Shown here one piece after another: positions 1 to 7,159 of a stretch of DNA of 64,000 nucleotides; the stretch's first letter is position 1; every line of letters starts with the position of its first letter. The position numbers and the translations under genes are program-made. The notes under the pieces are model-generated. The model saw only the letters and a program-made list of their open reading frames with translations, did not search any database and had not been told where the DNA came from. The stretch lies in assembly GCF_001513745.1 (NCBI RefSeq), contig NZ_CP013380.1, forward strand, positions 3,100,001 to 3,164,000, given 5' to 3'. The DNA comes from Burkholderia humptydooensis (GTDB taxonomy: Bacteria; Pseudomonadota; Gammaproteobacteria; Burkholderiales; Burkholderiaceae).

Positions 1-2635
1 GCGTTTCCGGCGTATGCCCAGGGAAGTGCAAACGGAACTGCTGGTCGGTCGGCTGGTTCGTGAAGGATGTTTTCGAAGCCTGCTCCGTCGACGGCCCGCC
101 CCACTGGTGCGACGCCGACAGCAACTTGATGTCACCGTTCGTGCCGAGCGTCACGCCACCGCCGATCTTGATATAACTGCCGTCTTCGGCAACGAACCGG
201 ATCGTCGGTGCGGTGACAAGCACCTCGTTCTCATTCGTCGCGATCTTGACGCCCTTTTGGGCATTCGCCGTCAGGGTGTCGGCCTGCGCCTGCAGCAACA
301 TCGGCCCCTCACCGGCCACGGCCTGTACGCCAGTGCCGCGCGCGAACAACTGCATTCCCTGTCCGGCCGTCGCATTAAAGCGCTGACCGCTCATCAACTG
401 AAGATGCTGCTGCGCGACCTGATCAATGTTCTCGCCCGCGTAAGTAACATGTGTCTTCGGCGTCACGTTCACTGAACCGGCCTGCGCACCGAACGCCATC
501 AACGCCTGCGAACCGCCTGCGACGCTACTCGATTCCGATGCGCCGCTCCCCGGCGTCCAGCCCTTGAACGCCTGCGCAACGGCAGTCTGCCCTGCCGTAT
601 CCGCCGCCTGCCCGCCGTGCTGCCCCGCGTAGTCGCCGAGCGACTTGAAGAGTTCGGCGCACTCGCCGAGCAATTGCAGCAGCTCGTCGCGATCGAGCTG
701 GCCACCGCTCGCCTGCGAGCGCGCATAGGTCGTCAGCAGAATGCCCTGCGCCGCCCGCAGCGCCGCGGCCGCGTCCGTGCGCAGTTCCGCGCCTTCGCCG
801 CGATCCTGTCCGACGCCGTTGTTGCGCGGCTGGGTCAGATAACCCAAATTCAATTGCGTATGCGCGTGTTCGCTCGCAAGTTGAGCACTTATCTGCTGCG
901 GCGTATCGTCGAGACGGAGCTGGTTATATTTCCGGCCCTTGATTTCCTGCGTCTTGATTCCCGACACGAAACGGTTGCCCGGCAGCGAGCCGGTATGAGT
1001 GAACGTCGCGGGCGTGTTCACGCCGTTTCCGAGCACACAGAGGATCACCAAACGGTCAGGATCGCCCGCGATACAGCCCAGCAGAACCTCCATGCCAACG
1101 CGCGGCAGGAACGATACGCCGAAGCCCGCCCCGGCCAAACTGGACGCCACACGGATCGGGGCGCTGTCGCCCGCATTGCCGTTGGTGCCTGCGCCCTGCG
1201 CATGCGCGTGATCGCCCGCATCGAGCCCCTGTATCTGCACGTAGACCCGGCCAAGTTCGTCGCACACGACTTCCTCGCCGTTGCGCGTCACAATCACGCC
1301 CGTGAGCAGATGGACGGGCGGCAGGTCGATCTTCGGATCGTACGCGGGCGTGAGCGGAACGCCGCGCCGCACGCAGGTGAACGCGTTCTCGTAGCGGGTG
1401 TCCGATGCTGCCTCGAATGCGGCCGGCAATGCGGGGGCGGCCTGCGTCAGATTGCGGCTCGCGGCGAATAACGCGTGGACGCGCCCCGTTAAGCCCTTCG
1501 GCAGATTGTTCCAGACCTCGTGATGCACCGACGTGATCATGAACTGCCGTTTCTCGGCCGGCTGCATGTCGAGATCGACATCGCCGGTCAGCGTGAACCA
1601 GTGGCCGACCGGCATATCCCGCACACTGCTTACGCCGTCGTAGCGCTCGGCGTCGAATTGATGCGCGAGCATCCGGTCGCGCGTAATGCGATCGTGATCG
1701 TCCCACGAATCGCCGACATGCGGAATGTCGATCGCCACGTCCGTCAGCAGGTTCGCAAGGTCGTTGCCGGCTTCGCCCTGATCGATAGTCGCGGTCGCTG
1801 CCGAATTGTGGACACGCCCCTGCTTGTAGTCCCACGACGGCCGGCTCGCCTGCCCGGAAATCAGTTGCTGATGCAGCGCAAACAGCGTGATCGTGTCGCG
1901 CTGCTCGGTCGCGGCGTCGCGCGGGTGCAGGCGCACCGTGCCCGCCGGGGCCTCCGGCAATTGCAGCGGGTTGTCGCAGAACACAAGCGTATGGACGGGC
2001 GTCTCGTCGTGAATGTTGCGCGGCGGCTTCGCGGGACCGGCTTTCGCGAACACGTTGATGCCCTCGCGGCGCAGCAGCCGGCGCACGAACTTCGCGTCCG
2101 ACTCGTTGACCTGCCGGGTCAGCTCGCGCGCCGGATAACGGCTCCGGTCGAGGCCGGACAGGTCGAACTCGAACGCCGCCGCGAGCGCCGGGCTACGACG
2201 CCGCCATTCGTTCAACAGGACCGCCAGCACGTCGACGACGCTCGTCTTGCGGAACACGCGCGAATTGGTGCGCTTGTCCATCAGCGACAGCGCGTCACAC
2301 ACCGTAAGCTGGTAGATGCACAGCTCGCCGTCGCTCTGGCCGATCTGCACGTCCTTGACAATCGCGTTGATGAAGCGGAGCTGGCCGCGATCGGTGACAA
2401 GCCGCAGAGAGACGGGCACGCCAAGGAATAGCCGGGGCGACAGGTCGTGACGCGTCGACACACAGGTCAGGTGCCCGTGGATGCCGGTCATCAGCGCTTC
2501 GCGAATGCCCGCGTGCTGAAGGGCCAAGAGCGGCCCCAAGGTACTTTGCAGTCGGCCGAAATTCAGCGCGACCGGCCGATTGTTCCAGTCGACGGCCCCC
2601 GCCGCGAAACTGCGTAGTGTTCCATTTAATGACAC
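1..2635 (-). CDS. vgrG: type VI secretion VgrG tip protein (C-terminus beyond window)
   Basis: An uninterrupted frame runs from GTG at 2635 to the left edge with no stop, so the C-terminus lies outside. VgrG trimers form the spike of the type VI secretion system, homologous to phage gp27-gp5. The first part reads as the gp27-like region (VTDRGQLRFINAIV, then FRKTSVVDVL and QVNESDAKFVRRLLRREGI). The gp5-like region follows (TCVRRGVPLTPAYDP, CDELGRVYVQIQGLDAGDHA), then the DUF2345-type tail (VTAPTIRFVAEDGSYIKIGG). The start is the least certain part: no ATG precedes the conserved region, and GTG at 2635 is chosen because GAGAGGG lies five bases before it. Phage debris immediately upstream may have removed the original 5' end and promoter. 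Confidence 0.88.
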   Translation of the reverse strand, partial: MSLNGTLRSFAAGAVDWNNRPVALNFGRLQSTLGPLLALQHAGIREALMTGIHGHLTCVSTRHDLSPRLFLGVPVSLRLVTDRGQLRFINAIVKDVQIGQSDGELCIYQLTVCDALSLMDKRTNSRVFRKTSVVDVLAVLLNEWRRRSPALAAAFEFDLSGLDRSRYPARELTRQVNESDAKFVRRLLRREGINVFAKAGPAKPPRNIHDETPVHTLVFCDNPLQLPEAPAGTVRLHPRDAATEQRDTITLFALHQQLISGQASRPSWDYKQGRVHNSAATATIDQGEAGNDLANLLTDVAIDIPHVGDSWDDHDRITRDRMLAHQFDAERYDGVSSVRDMPVGHWFTLTGDVDLDMQPAEKRQFMITSVHHEVWNNLPKGLTGRVHALFAASRNLTQAAPALPAAFEAASDTRYENAFTCVRRGVPLTPAYDPKIDLPPVHLLTGVIVTRNGEEVVCDELGRVYVQIQGLDAGDHAHAQGAGTNGNAGDSAPIRVASSLAGAGFGVSFLPRVGMEVLLGCIAGDPDRLVILCVLGNGVNTPATFTHTGSLPGNRFVSGIKTQEIKGRKYNQLRLDDTPQQISAQLASEHAHTQLNLGYLTQPRNNGVGQDRGEGAELRTDAAAALRAAQGILLTTYARSQASGGQLDRDELLQLLGECAELFKSLGDYAGQHGGQAADTAGQTAVAQAFKGWTPGSGASESSSVAGGSQALMAFGAQAGSVNVTPKTHVTYAGENIDQVAQQHLQLMSGQRFNATAGQGMQLFARGTGVQAVAGEGPMLLQAQADTLTANAQKGVKIATNENEVLVTAPTIRFVAEDGSYIKIGGGVTLGTNGDIKLLSASHQWGGPSTEQASKTSFTNQPTDQQFRLHFPGHTPET

Positions 2636-2856
2636 AACCGCCCTCTCAATTCTTATTGAATACGTATTGGATTCAGGCGATCGGGCCGCGTGTCGGGACG
2701 GGCAAACCGCCGAGTTATCGCTGCAAGGATATCAAATCCGCAGACGAAAACTGGAAAATGGCGGATGTGTGGCGCGCCGAACCGTCCCATTTAACCAAGA
2801 TTGACATGCAGCAGCCACCGATTTTGTCGTATCTTTCGCGGTGGAAGGATTTGTAA
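2629..2856 (+). CDS. small unknown protein, doubtful
   Basis: A 75-codon frame starts at ATG 2629 in an AT-richer stretch between vgrG and the terminase remnant. The C-terminal half has plausible protein character (DENWKMADVWRAEP, PPILSYLSRWKDL). There is no good ribosome-binding site and it overlaps the first seven bases of the vgrG start. It may be the C-terminal end of a gene truncated when the flanking phage fragment arrived. I do not recognise the family. Confidence 0.25.
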   Translation: MTQPPSQFLLNTYWIQAIGPRVGTGKPPSYRCKDIKSADENWKMADVWRAEPSHLTKIDMQQPPILSYLSRWKDL

Positions 2857-3209
2857 CGTCTGGTCCTTCCGCATGCAGTAAATCGGCCCATGCAGTACCG
2901 GTCAGCGTCGATCCGCCGGCCGATGTAGTTCAACAACACTCCATCCGTCCACGCGACCTGCGCCGACTTCATGCACACGACCTTCTGCACGGCCGGATCG
3001 TCGAGCGCCGCGTGCATGCCGAACACCCACGGCGTGATGTTCGGGTTATAACGGCCGGGGCTCGCCGTCGCCTTCGCGCTCATCCGGCGGAGCTTCCTCG
3101 CCCACTCCGTCGTCCCAATCCGTTCCGGCGGACGCAGCAAATGCGCGAGCCGGCGAATCACCGCGTTCACGCTCTGGGTCGTATTCAGAAAGCTGTTCAA
3201 GACATCCAT
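2715..3209 (-). pseudogene. phage terminase large subunit (GpA-type), N-terminal fragment
   Basis: The first 100 or so residues look like the N-terminus of a lambda GpA-type terminase large subunit: RIGTTEWARKLRRMSA, then NPNITPWVFGMHAALDDP, then VVCMKSAQVAWTDG and IGRRIDAD. A complete GpA is about 600-700 residues and continues into the packaging ATPase and nuclease. Here the similarity stops near 2905 and the frame continues into unrelated, AT-richer DNA. It overlaps the 3' end of the small-subunit remnant in another frame, the natural arrangement in phages. It is a non-functional prophage relic. Confidence 0.75.
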
Positions 3210-3453
3210 GAATATGCTCGTTCAACCATTCGACGTCGACCTCGATGTCGTACAGCGTACGCATCTCCTGCACGAGTTTGTCGGGCAGCGACAGCAATTC
3301 CGTTTGAAATGCGCCGACCATCTGGCCGTACGCCTGTTCGAGCTGCGCCACGTTCACGAGCAGCCCTTTCTTTTCCGCCCCCCTTGAAAGCAACAGCGCT
3401 TCGAAAGCGAAGGAAATGGCAAGCGTTCGGCATTGGCTCGACAAGCTGTGCAC
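3046..3453 (-). pseudogene. phage terminase small subunit remnant
   Basis: The frame encodes GAEKKGLLVNVAQLEQAYG, then FQTELLSLPDKLVQEMRTLY and a C-terminal acidic tail, which resembles small-terminase/DUF1441 DNA-recognition proteins of lambdoid phages. Only roughly codons 22 onward are phage-like. The first 20 or so codons come from a different sequence, so the original N-terminal DNA-binding part is missing. The 3' end overlaps the large-subunit fragment. The family name is from memory and less certain than the terminase large-subunit call. Confidence 0.55.
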
Positions 3454-3500
3454 GATGCCCGCCCCGGACTGGACGCCCGAAATGGCACGGGAGGCCGCTC

Positions 3501-3744
3501 AATGACCCCACGCCCGGCCCTTTCTACCCCACGCCCGCTGCTGCGAAAGCGGAAACGCGCGGACAAGCGCCCGGCTATCACACTGGCGAGCGTCGACGGC
3601 AATGCAGTTTCAAAGCGTGTGCGCGGGCTTACGCCCGCAAAGGCAATCCAGAAGAACGAAACGCCGCGTGCGCGGCGAAAAGCGAGCTTGAGCCTGGAAT
3701 GGTTTCGAACGCGCATGGAAGCAAAGGTTGTGATCGAGCAGTAG
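3501..3744 (+). CDS. small basic unknown protein, possible phage remnant
   Basis: An 80-codon frame starts at ATG 3501, preceded by GGGAGG seven bases upstream. The ATG overlaps the stop of a 28-codon mini-frame (3417-3503; MASVRHWLDKLC) in an ATGA arrangement, as in translationally coupled genes. The product is rich in Arg and Lys and has no recognised domain. It lies between the terminase and IS3 remnants, so it may be a leftover phage gene. Confidence 0.3.
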
Positions 3745-3753
3745 CGACGTCAC

Positions 3754-3858
3754 TACAATGCCATCCGGCCGCATTCGAGCCTCGCCTATCTGACGCCCAA
3801 CGAGTTCAAGCAACGGTCTTGTTCAACTGAAGCAACCGAGGCCGTTCTCCAAGATTGA
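3754..3858 (+). pseudogene. IS3-family transposase OrfB, C-terminal remnant
   Basis: The frame reads YNAIRPHSSLAYLTPNEFKQ and ends at TGA 3856-3858. The pattern YNxxRPHSSLxYxTPxEF is the conserved C-terminus of the DDE integrase (OrfB) of IS3-family elements. A stop (TAG, 3742) lies just upstream in the same frame and no earlier catalytic motifs are present, so only about 34 residues of the original roughly 270 survive. No terminal inverted repeat was identified. Confidence 0.65.
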
Positions 3859-3882
3859 AATGGCCCGAAAAAATCAGGTAGG

Positions 3883-4431
3883 TCAACGCCGGAATGCGCT
3901 TTTCATCGCGATGCGGATTACGTCCGGCACCGCCTGTTCACGCTCCGAATGTTCGGCGAACCATTCGAAGATCTTCACGATCTCTTCGCACGTCGGCCGC
4001 CGGTCGCGGTGCTTCCCCGGACCGATGGGCTGGAGGTGATCGAGCCTCGGCCGTGCGATGCTCGGCGCGTGTGGCAGCCTCAGATCGAGCAGCGAAGCCA
4101 TGTGCTTATAGACAGTTCCGAGCTTGGAAATGTCCATGTCGATCGCGTACTGCTCCGCCCCCCTCTTTCTTGCGCTCCTGCGCAAACTTGACCAGCCGCT
4201 TGGTCGACAGCTTCGCCGCCACCTCATCACAAAGTGACTTTCCAACCGCTTGAGCATGTAGTCTTCATTCGACTTCTCGTCGACGGCACCCTGCCCCTTG
4301 TCGATACCACCTTCGATCTCACGCGCCCATGCTTCAGCCGCGCCCTTAGTTCGAAACGTCTTTGATATACTCTGTCCCCGCTGGCGGACTTGAGCCCGCC
4401 AGCGGTCGCCGATCTTGAGGATCGAAGCCAT
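3883..4431 (-). pseudogene. decayed tyrosine recombinase (phage integrase)
   Basis: From ATG 4431 the product begins MASILKIGDRWRAQVRQRG and continues through the arm-binding AP2-like N-terminus (FRTKGAAEAWAREIE). The middle section loses frame around 4230 (MRWRRSCRPSGWSSLRRSA reads out of frame). It recovers a core-binding-like segment (ISKLGTVYKHMASLLDL) and ends at IRIAMKSAFRR, before the catalytic R-HxxR-Y box. About 180 codons remain of a normal 320-400. It lies 5' of tRNA-Arg, facing away from it, and is distinct from the intact integrase on the other side of the tRNA. Confidence 0.75.
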
Positions 4432-4451
4432 GAAACACCCCGTTTGTGGAC

Positions 4452-4511
4452 TGTAGCAATGCGTCATCCACATACGCTGCTACAGGGTCGATTTGTAGCA
4501 GAGTTGTAGCA
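4452..4511. repeat. TGTAGCA array upstream of decayed integrase
   Basis: Four copies of TGTAGCA lie within 60 bases: direct at 4452-4458, 4494-4500 and 4505-4511, and inverted at 4478-4484. They sit immediately upstream of the decayed integrase. Short clustered repeats in that position are typical arm-type binding sites for tyrosine recombinases and may also have been autoregulatory. This role is inferred from position and copy number. Confidence 0.5.
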
Positions 4512-4646
4512 GGCGGGCGTTGAACTATGCTTCACGGCTTGTCATTTCGCGTCATACGCGGACAGGCGAAAATCCCGGAAAGGCAAGCTGGACAAGGCTA
4601 AGAACCTGATTCACAAGGGTTCGATCCATCCCGCTCAGGCTATCCG

Positions 4647-4721
4647 CTCCCCGTAGTTCAATGGATAGAACAAGCGCCTCCTAAGCGCTAGATACAGGTT
4701 CGATTCCTGTCGGGGGGACCA
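4647..4721 (+). tRNA. tRNA-Arg (anticodon CCT)
   Basis: A full cloverleaf can be folded by eye. The acceptor stem CTCCCCG pairs with CGGGGGG with one T-G wobble, the D stem is GTTC/GAAC, and the anticodon stem AGCGC/GCGCT carries loop CTCCTAA, giving anticodon CCT. The T arm is ACAGG/CCTGT with loop TTCGATT, and CCA is encoded. The 3' end is the attachment site of the neighbouring P4-type integrase element. Confidence 0.95.
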
Positions 4722-4722
4722 G
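4700..4722 (+). other. attL: tRNA-Arg 3' end
   Basis: The T-arm/acceptor end of tRNA-Arg (GATTCCTGTCGGGGGGACCAG) is followed 163 bases later by a P4-type integrase reading away from it, the standard layout at the integrase end of a tRNA-targeted island. A degenerate copy occurs at 19049-19066. The crossover cannot be placed exactly. Confidence 0.6.
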
Positions 4723-4833
4723 CCAAGCCCCAAACCTCCCCCAAGATTCACAAGAAAATCCCCGCTCAAGCCCGTCTGGCGGCCTTCTCGCGCCCATTGT
4801 TACCCAACGTTGCTCAGTGACAGCCGGAGAAAG

Positions 4834-4883
4834 TGTTGGTATTTTTGTTGGTATCAGCAGATACCAACAACACAGATACCAAC
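4834..4883. repeat. integrase arm-type sites (left), GTTGGTAT x4
   Basis: GTTGGTAT occurs twice directly (4835-4842, 4847-4854) and the complementary ATACCAAC twice (near 4861 and 4876), directly before the integrase start. The first 22 bases of this block (4834-4855) recur exactly at 18982-19003 near the other end of the element. Clustered sites at both ends fit arm-type binding sites for the integrase. Their position over the integrase 5' region suggests autoregulation as well. Confidence 0.65.
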
Positions 4884-4884
4884 A

Positions 4885-6099
4885 ATGCCTCTCACTGACA
4901 TACAGGTACGGAACGCAAAGGCCAGCGCCGCACCGTACAAACTCACGGACGGCAACGGGATGTTCTTGCTCGTCCAACCGAACGGCGCGAAGTACTGGCG
5001 CTTGTCCTACCGCTTCCTTGGCAAGCAGAAGACGCTCGCCCTCGGCGTGTATCCGGCCGTCACGCTCGCGACGGCACGGAAGAAGCGCGACGAGGCACGC
5101 GAGCAGATCGCGGCCGGCGTCGATCCGGGCGAAGCAAAGAAGGAAGCCAGACGGGCGGCCGAGATCGCAGCGGCCAACTCGTTCGAAGCGGTAGCCCGCG
5201 AGTGGTTCGACTCTCAGCGTCCGGGCTGGAGCGACGGCTACGCGGAGAAGGTGCTGAATTCGCTTGAGGTCGACGTGTTCCCGAAGATCGGCCCTCGCCC
5301 GATCGCGGAGATCGACTCGCCGCAGATGCTCAGCATCGTTCGCGAGGTTGAGGCGCGCGGGGTGCGCGAGACAGCAAAGCGGATTCTCCAGCGCTCTCGC
5401 GCGGTCTTCCAGTACGGAATCATGACCGGGCGATGCTCCAGGAATCCGGCGGCCGACATCGACGCGCAGACAGTGTTGAAGAAAGGTCCGGGCGTACAGC
5501 ACATGGCCCGCGTGAAGGCGACGGAGATCCCGCAACTCATGCGCGACATCGACGCCTACCAAGGTGATCTAGTTACCCGGCTCGCGCTCCGCCTGATGGC
5601 ACTGACCTTCGTGCGGACAACGGAAATGATCCGTGCCGAGTGGTCGGAGTTTGATGAGGCCGCCGCAGAATGGCGTGTTCCACCTGAACGCATGAAGATG
5701 CGCGACCCGCACATCGTGCCGCTATCGCGGCAGGCGCTCGACGTGCTCGCCCAGCTCCGCGCGCTCAACGGCCAGCATCGATTCGTGTTCTACAGCGTGC
5801 AAGGCCGGAGCCACATTTCGAACAACACCATGCTCTATGCGCTCTATCGCATGGGCTACAAGTCGCGAATGACGGGGCACGGGTTTCGCGGGCTGGCGGC
5901 GACAGCTCTGCGTGAACTCGGCTTCGGGCGGGACGTTGTAGAGCGCCAGATGGCACACGCCGAACGGAATCAAGTGACGGCCGCCTACGTCCACGCCGAA
6001 TACCTGCCGGAGCGCAGACGAATGATGCAGGCGTGGGCCGATCACCTCGATAGGCTGAAATCCGGTGCAGAAATCATCCCGATTGCAGCCGCGAGTTAG
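4885..6099 (+). CDS. int: P4-type tyrosine recombinase (island integrase)
   Basis: This 404-aa integrase inserts and excises the element at tRNA-Arg(CCT). The N-terminus MPLTDIQVRNAKASAAPYKL is the DUF4102 arm-binding domain of P4-like integrases, followed by the core-binding segment (FEAVAREWFDSQRPGWSDGY) and the catalytic domain. Visible catalytic residues are R244 (TFVRTTEMI), H332 and R335 (HGFR), H358 (QMAHAERN) and nucleophile Y368 (AAYVHAEYL). The length is normal. ATG 4885 is chosen because it gives the conserved family start, although the frame is open back to 4810 through the arm sites. It looks intact and probably active. Confidence 0.95.
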   Translation: MPLTDIQVRNAKASAAPYKLTDGNGMFLLVQPNGAKYWRLSYRFLGKQKTLALGVYPAVTLATARKKRDEAREQIAAGVDPGEAKKEARRAAEIAAANSFEAVAREWFDSQRPGWSDGYAEKVLNSLEVDVFPKIGPRPIAEIDSPQMLSIVREVEARGVRETAKRILQRSRAVFQYGIMTGRCSRNPAADIDAQTVLKKGPGVQHMARVKATEIPQLMRDIDAYQGDLVTRLALRLMALTFVRTTEMIRAEWSEFDEAAAEWRVPPERMKMRDPHIVPLSRQALDVLAQLRALNGQHRFVFYSVQGRSHISNNTMLYALYRMGYKSRMTGHGFRGLAATALRELGFGRDVVERQMAHAERNQVTAAYVHAEYLPERRRMMQAWADHLDRLKSGAEIIPIAAAS

Positions 6100-6244
6100 C
6101 TACCGGCCCCTGCATTTCAGTTTGTCCGCAACTGGTGGAGTCCCCCAGTTGCAGACAGGCGGGTGGATTGAGCCAATCCTATTAGCTCAGCCTCGTTAGT
6201 GCGGCAAGCTCATGGCGAACAGAAGGCTCAACCATTCCAAATGG

Positions 6245-6445
6245 TTAGACGCGGCGCCAATGGTCCGGGATGCGCTTGTCGCTTAGATGTCGGACACGAG
6301 CGACATGCAGCGCGCTTGCTGGGTGATTTTTCTTCGCCCAATCAATCGCTTCCGCCTGCGTTCTGAAAGTCGCAAGTGGAACGGTCGAGTGTGCTGGCTC
6401 GACAGTGAACCCCGTAGGCTTTTCATTTATGAACAAACTAGTCAT
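6245..6445 (-). CDS. small unknown protein
   Basis: A 66-aa protein starting MTSLFINEKPTGFTVEP. The start at ATG 6445 is supported by AGGAGG eight bases upstream, so the longer reading to 6472 is not needed. The middle (ATFRTQAEAIDWAKKNHP) has the pattern of small DUF2188-like proteins, a loose resemblance only. It lies alone and convergent to the integrase. A GCAACTGG/CCAGTTGC hairpin (6128-6152) lies between the two stops. Confidence 0.6.
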   Translation of the reverse strand: MTSLFINEKPTGFTVEPAHSTVPLATFRTQAEAIDWAKKNHPASALHVARVRHLSDKRIPDHWRRV

Positions 6446-7159
6446 CTTGTTGGCCTCCTGTTTTGCTGGCAAACGGCCAGCGCGTTGCGCCGCACATAAA
6501 GAAGTCGCGACACGAATCCCCGATTAATAATGTCCCCAGCACCGTCTGCAGAGACATTTTTGTCACAGGTAATGGTAGGCCAAGCTCGCAGGAATTCACT
6601 CTCTCCTCCTTATTTTTGTGGATCGGTATTGATCTATGAATATGTCCCCCCTTATTAGCGCCGTCAGTAGAGAAAATACGCGGGTGTGAGCCCCCGCGTG
6701 TTTGCCCTGGACGCAGGGTCCCCCGCTTTTCAGCCGCCCCGACACTTGCGGCCGGCACAACAATGCCCGATCGGGGCGCATCGCGGACACCCCCGTCCAA
6801 AACACGCCACCGATGCCCGTCAAATCCCGGAGAGCCGCACCCCGTCTGGCTTCGCGGTCTATACAGTTGGTCGACGCCTGTCCGCTCAGTGCAAAATGAG
6901 TTGGGGATTTGGAGATAAACGCCTGAATCGGCCGCAAAGCCTTGTGGGGTAAGGCTTCGCGTGTCTCCAAACGATTTGGAGAACGCTGGAGATACTGGAG
7001 ATAAACCAGCCCGGATTGTTACGGATGCGGCAAGATTCACGGCCAGCGTCCACCCGGTTCCGTCTGGTGCGCATCGTTCAAAGTAACTTTGACGCGCGGG
7101 CCAAAAATGCCGCGCAAAGGAATGCCCGCCACCGCCCTCCCGGACGGCGGCGGCGCATT
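6446..7159. other. long gene-poor stretch of the element
   Basis: This 714-base stretch lies between the primase 3' end and the small gene. Two leftward frames cross it (6596-6970 and 6438-7163), but they overlap each other and the repeat cluster and show no recognisable domain, so neither is called. Its definite content is the TTGGAGATA repeat cluster at 6909-7003. The rest may hold a leader or regulatory RNA, as the equivalent part of P4 does, but nothing in the sequence proves it. Confidence 0.4.
6909..7003. repeat. iteron-like cluster, candidate replication origin (left)
   Basis: The cluster has TTGGAGATA at 6909-6917, tandem CTGGAGATA at 6986-6994 and 6995-7003, and an inverted TCTCCAA/TTGGAGA pair at 6964-6982. 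Between the first and second groups is a hairpin, AAGCCTT-GTGGGGT-AAGGCTT (about 6936-6956). It is next to the primase-helicase gene. The same 9-mer and the same hairpin recur at 18802-18908. In satellite phage P4 the alpha primase binds iterons in two separate regions, ori and crr, and this looks like one of such a pair. Confidence 0.5.

Noticed and set aside
1056..1835. Minus-strand frame of 259 codons inside vgrG
   Set aside because: An out-of-frame shadow: the correct VgrG frame runs straight through the region with family motifs on both sides.
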